This document shows, in pieces, positions 63,908 to 64,000 of a stretch of 64,000 nucleotides of DNA (positions are counted from its first letter, which is position 1; every line of letters starts with the position of its first letter). Below the pieces are notes generated by a model. That model saw only the letters and a list, made by a program, of their open reading frames with translations, was not told the origin of the DNA and ran no database searches. Made by a program: the position numbers and the translations under genes. Source of the stretch: Chelatococcus sambhunathii (lineage in GTDB: Bacteria > Pseudomonadota > Alphaproteobacteria > Rhizobiales > Methylopilaceae); NCBI GenBank assembly GCA_031316315.1, contig JADBEO010000007.1:1-64000 (forward strand). Direction: 5' to 3'.

Positions 63908-64000
63908 ATGGCTTGCCCTCATCAAACATTCCTCATCACCGGCGTCAGCTCCGGCCTTGGCCGCGCATTCGCGGCGGGCGCGCTTGCGGCCGGGCATCGT
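63908..64000 (+). CDS. Short-chain dehydrogenase/reductase, N-terminal fragment (cut by window edge)
   Basis: The first 31 codons (MACPHQTFLITGVSSGLGRA, then FAAGALAAGH) show the SDR cofactor motif TGxxxGxG. It starts at ATG 63908 and runs off the window. It is divergent from the TetR gene, which probably represses it. The substrate cannot be judged from this piece. Confidence 0.85.
   Translation, partial: MACPHQTFLITGVSSGLGRAFAAGALAAGHR

Overview
The window is high-GC DNA from an alphaproteobacterium, most likely a member of the Hyphomicrobiales (Rhizobiales). The evidence is a gcrA gene with a GANTC-rich upstream region, the alphaproteobacterial form of ileS without a C-terminal zinc ribbon, paired M16 peptidases, and the gene families present. 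Species cannot be assigned from the sequence alone.

Layout. (1) 1-14448 looks like core chromosome: the 3' end of ileS, lspA, a secreted protein, an active/inactive M16 peptidase pair, argD-argF, gcrA, an NAD(P)-binding dehydrogenase, an M48 metalloprotease lipoprotein overlapping an SNase-like protein, and a CDF transporter. (2) A tRNA-Arg(CCT) at 14449-14525 marks the edge of accessory DNA. It is followed by repeats and palindromes, then a leftward chain of 16 small genes of unknown function (15006-21671), nearly all joined by 4-base stop/start overlaps. Two more leftward genes, a hairpin-rich stretch and two rightward genes, one cut short, follow up to about 24.8 kb. This block resembles the early region of a prophage or integrative element. 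(3) 24.9-52.9 kb is a heavy-metal resistance island. Its left half handles divalent cations: czcD, czcA, czcB with a very large His-rich insert, czcC, a MerR regulator, and a CadA/ZntA-type P-ATPase, together with a DUF411 protein and a second lspA. Its right half handles copper/silver: cusA, cusB, accessory periplasmic proteins, DUF305, CusF, a cupredoxin, a Tat-exported multicopper oxidase, an outer-membrane factor, csoR and copA. (4) A tyrosine recombinase (53096-53722) and an arsenic operon (arsR, acr3, arsC, frameshifted arsH, MFS pump) follow. (5) 57.7-64 kb holds a mercuric-reductase-like flavoprotein, a DUF4126 membrane protein, an ECF sigma/anti-sigma pair with a cytochrome b561 and a catalase-family peroxidase, a TetR regulator, and the start of an SDR gene.

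How the genes work together. Zn/Cd/Co, Cu/Ag and As are each served by a cytoplasmic sensor (MerR, CsoR, ArsR) with a recognisable operator beside it. Each set has an inner-membrane pump, and the two cation sets also have a trans-envelope RND system plus several small secreted Cys/His/Met-rich accessory proteins. Two genes in the metal region are visibly broken: a paralogue of the 27989-28459 gene, and arsH.

Less expected features are an in-frame palindrome within ileS, a terminator-like hairpin directly before argD, tandem helix-turn-helix proteins in the unknown operon, and a recurring type of small secreted protein with a Pro-Pro-Arg tail beside each metal module.
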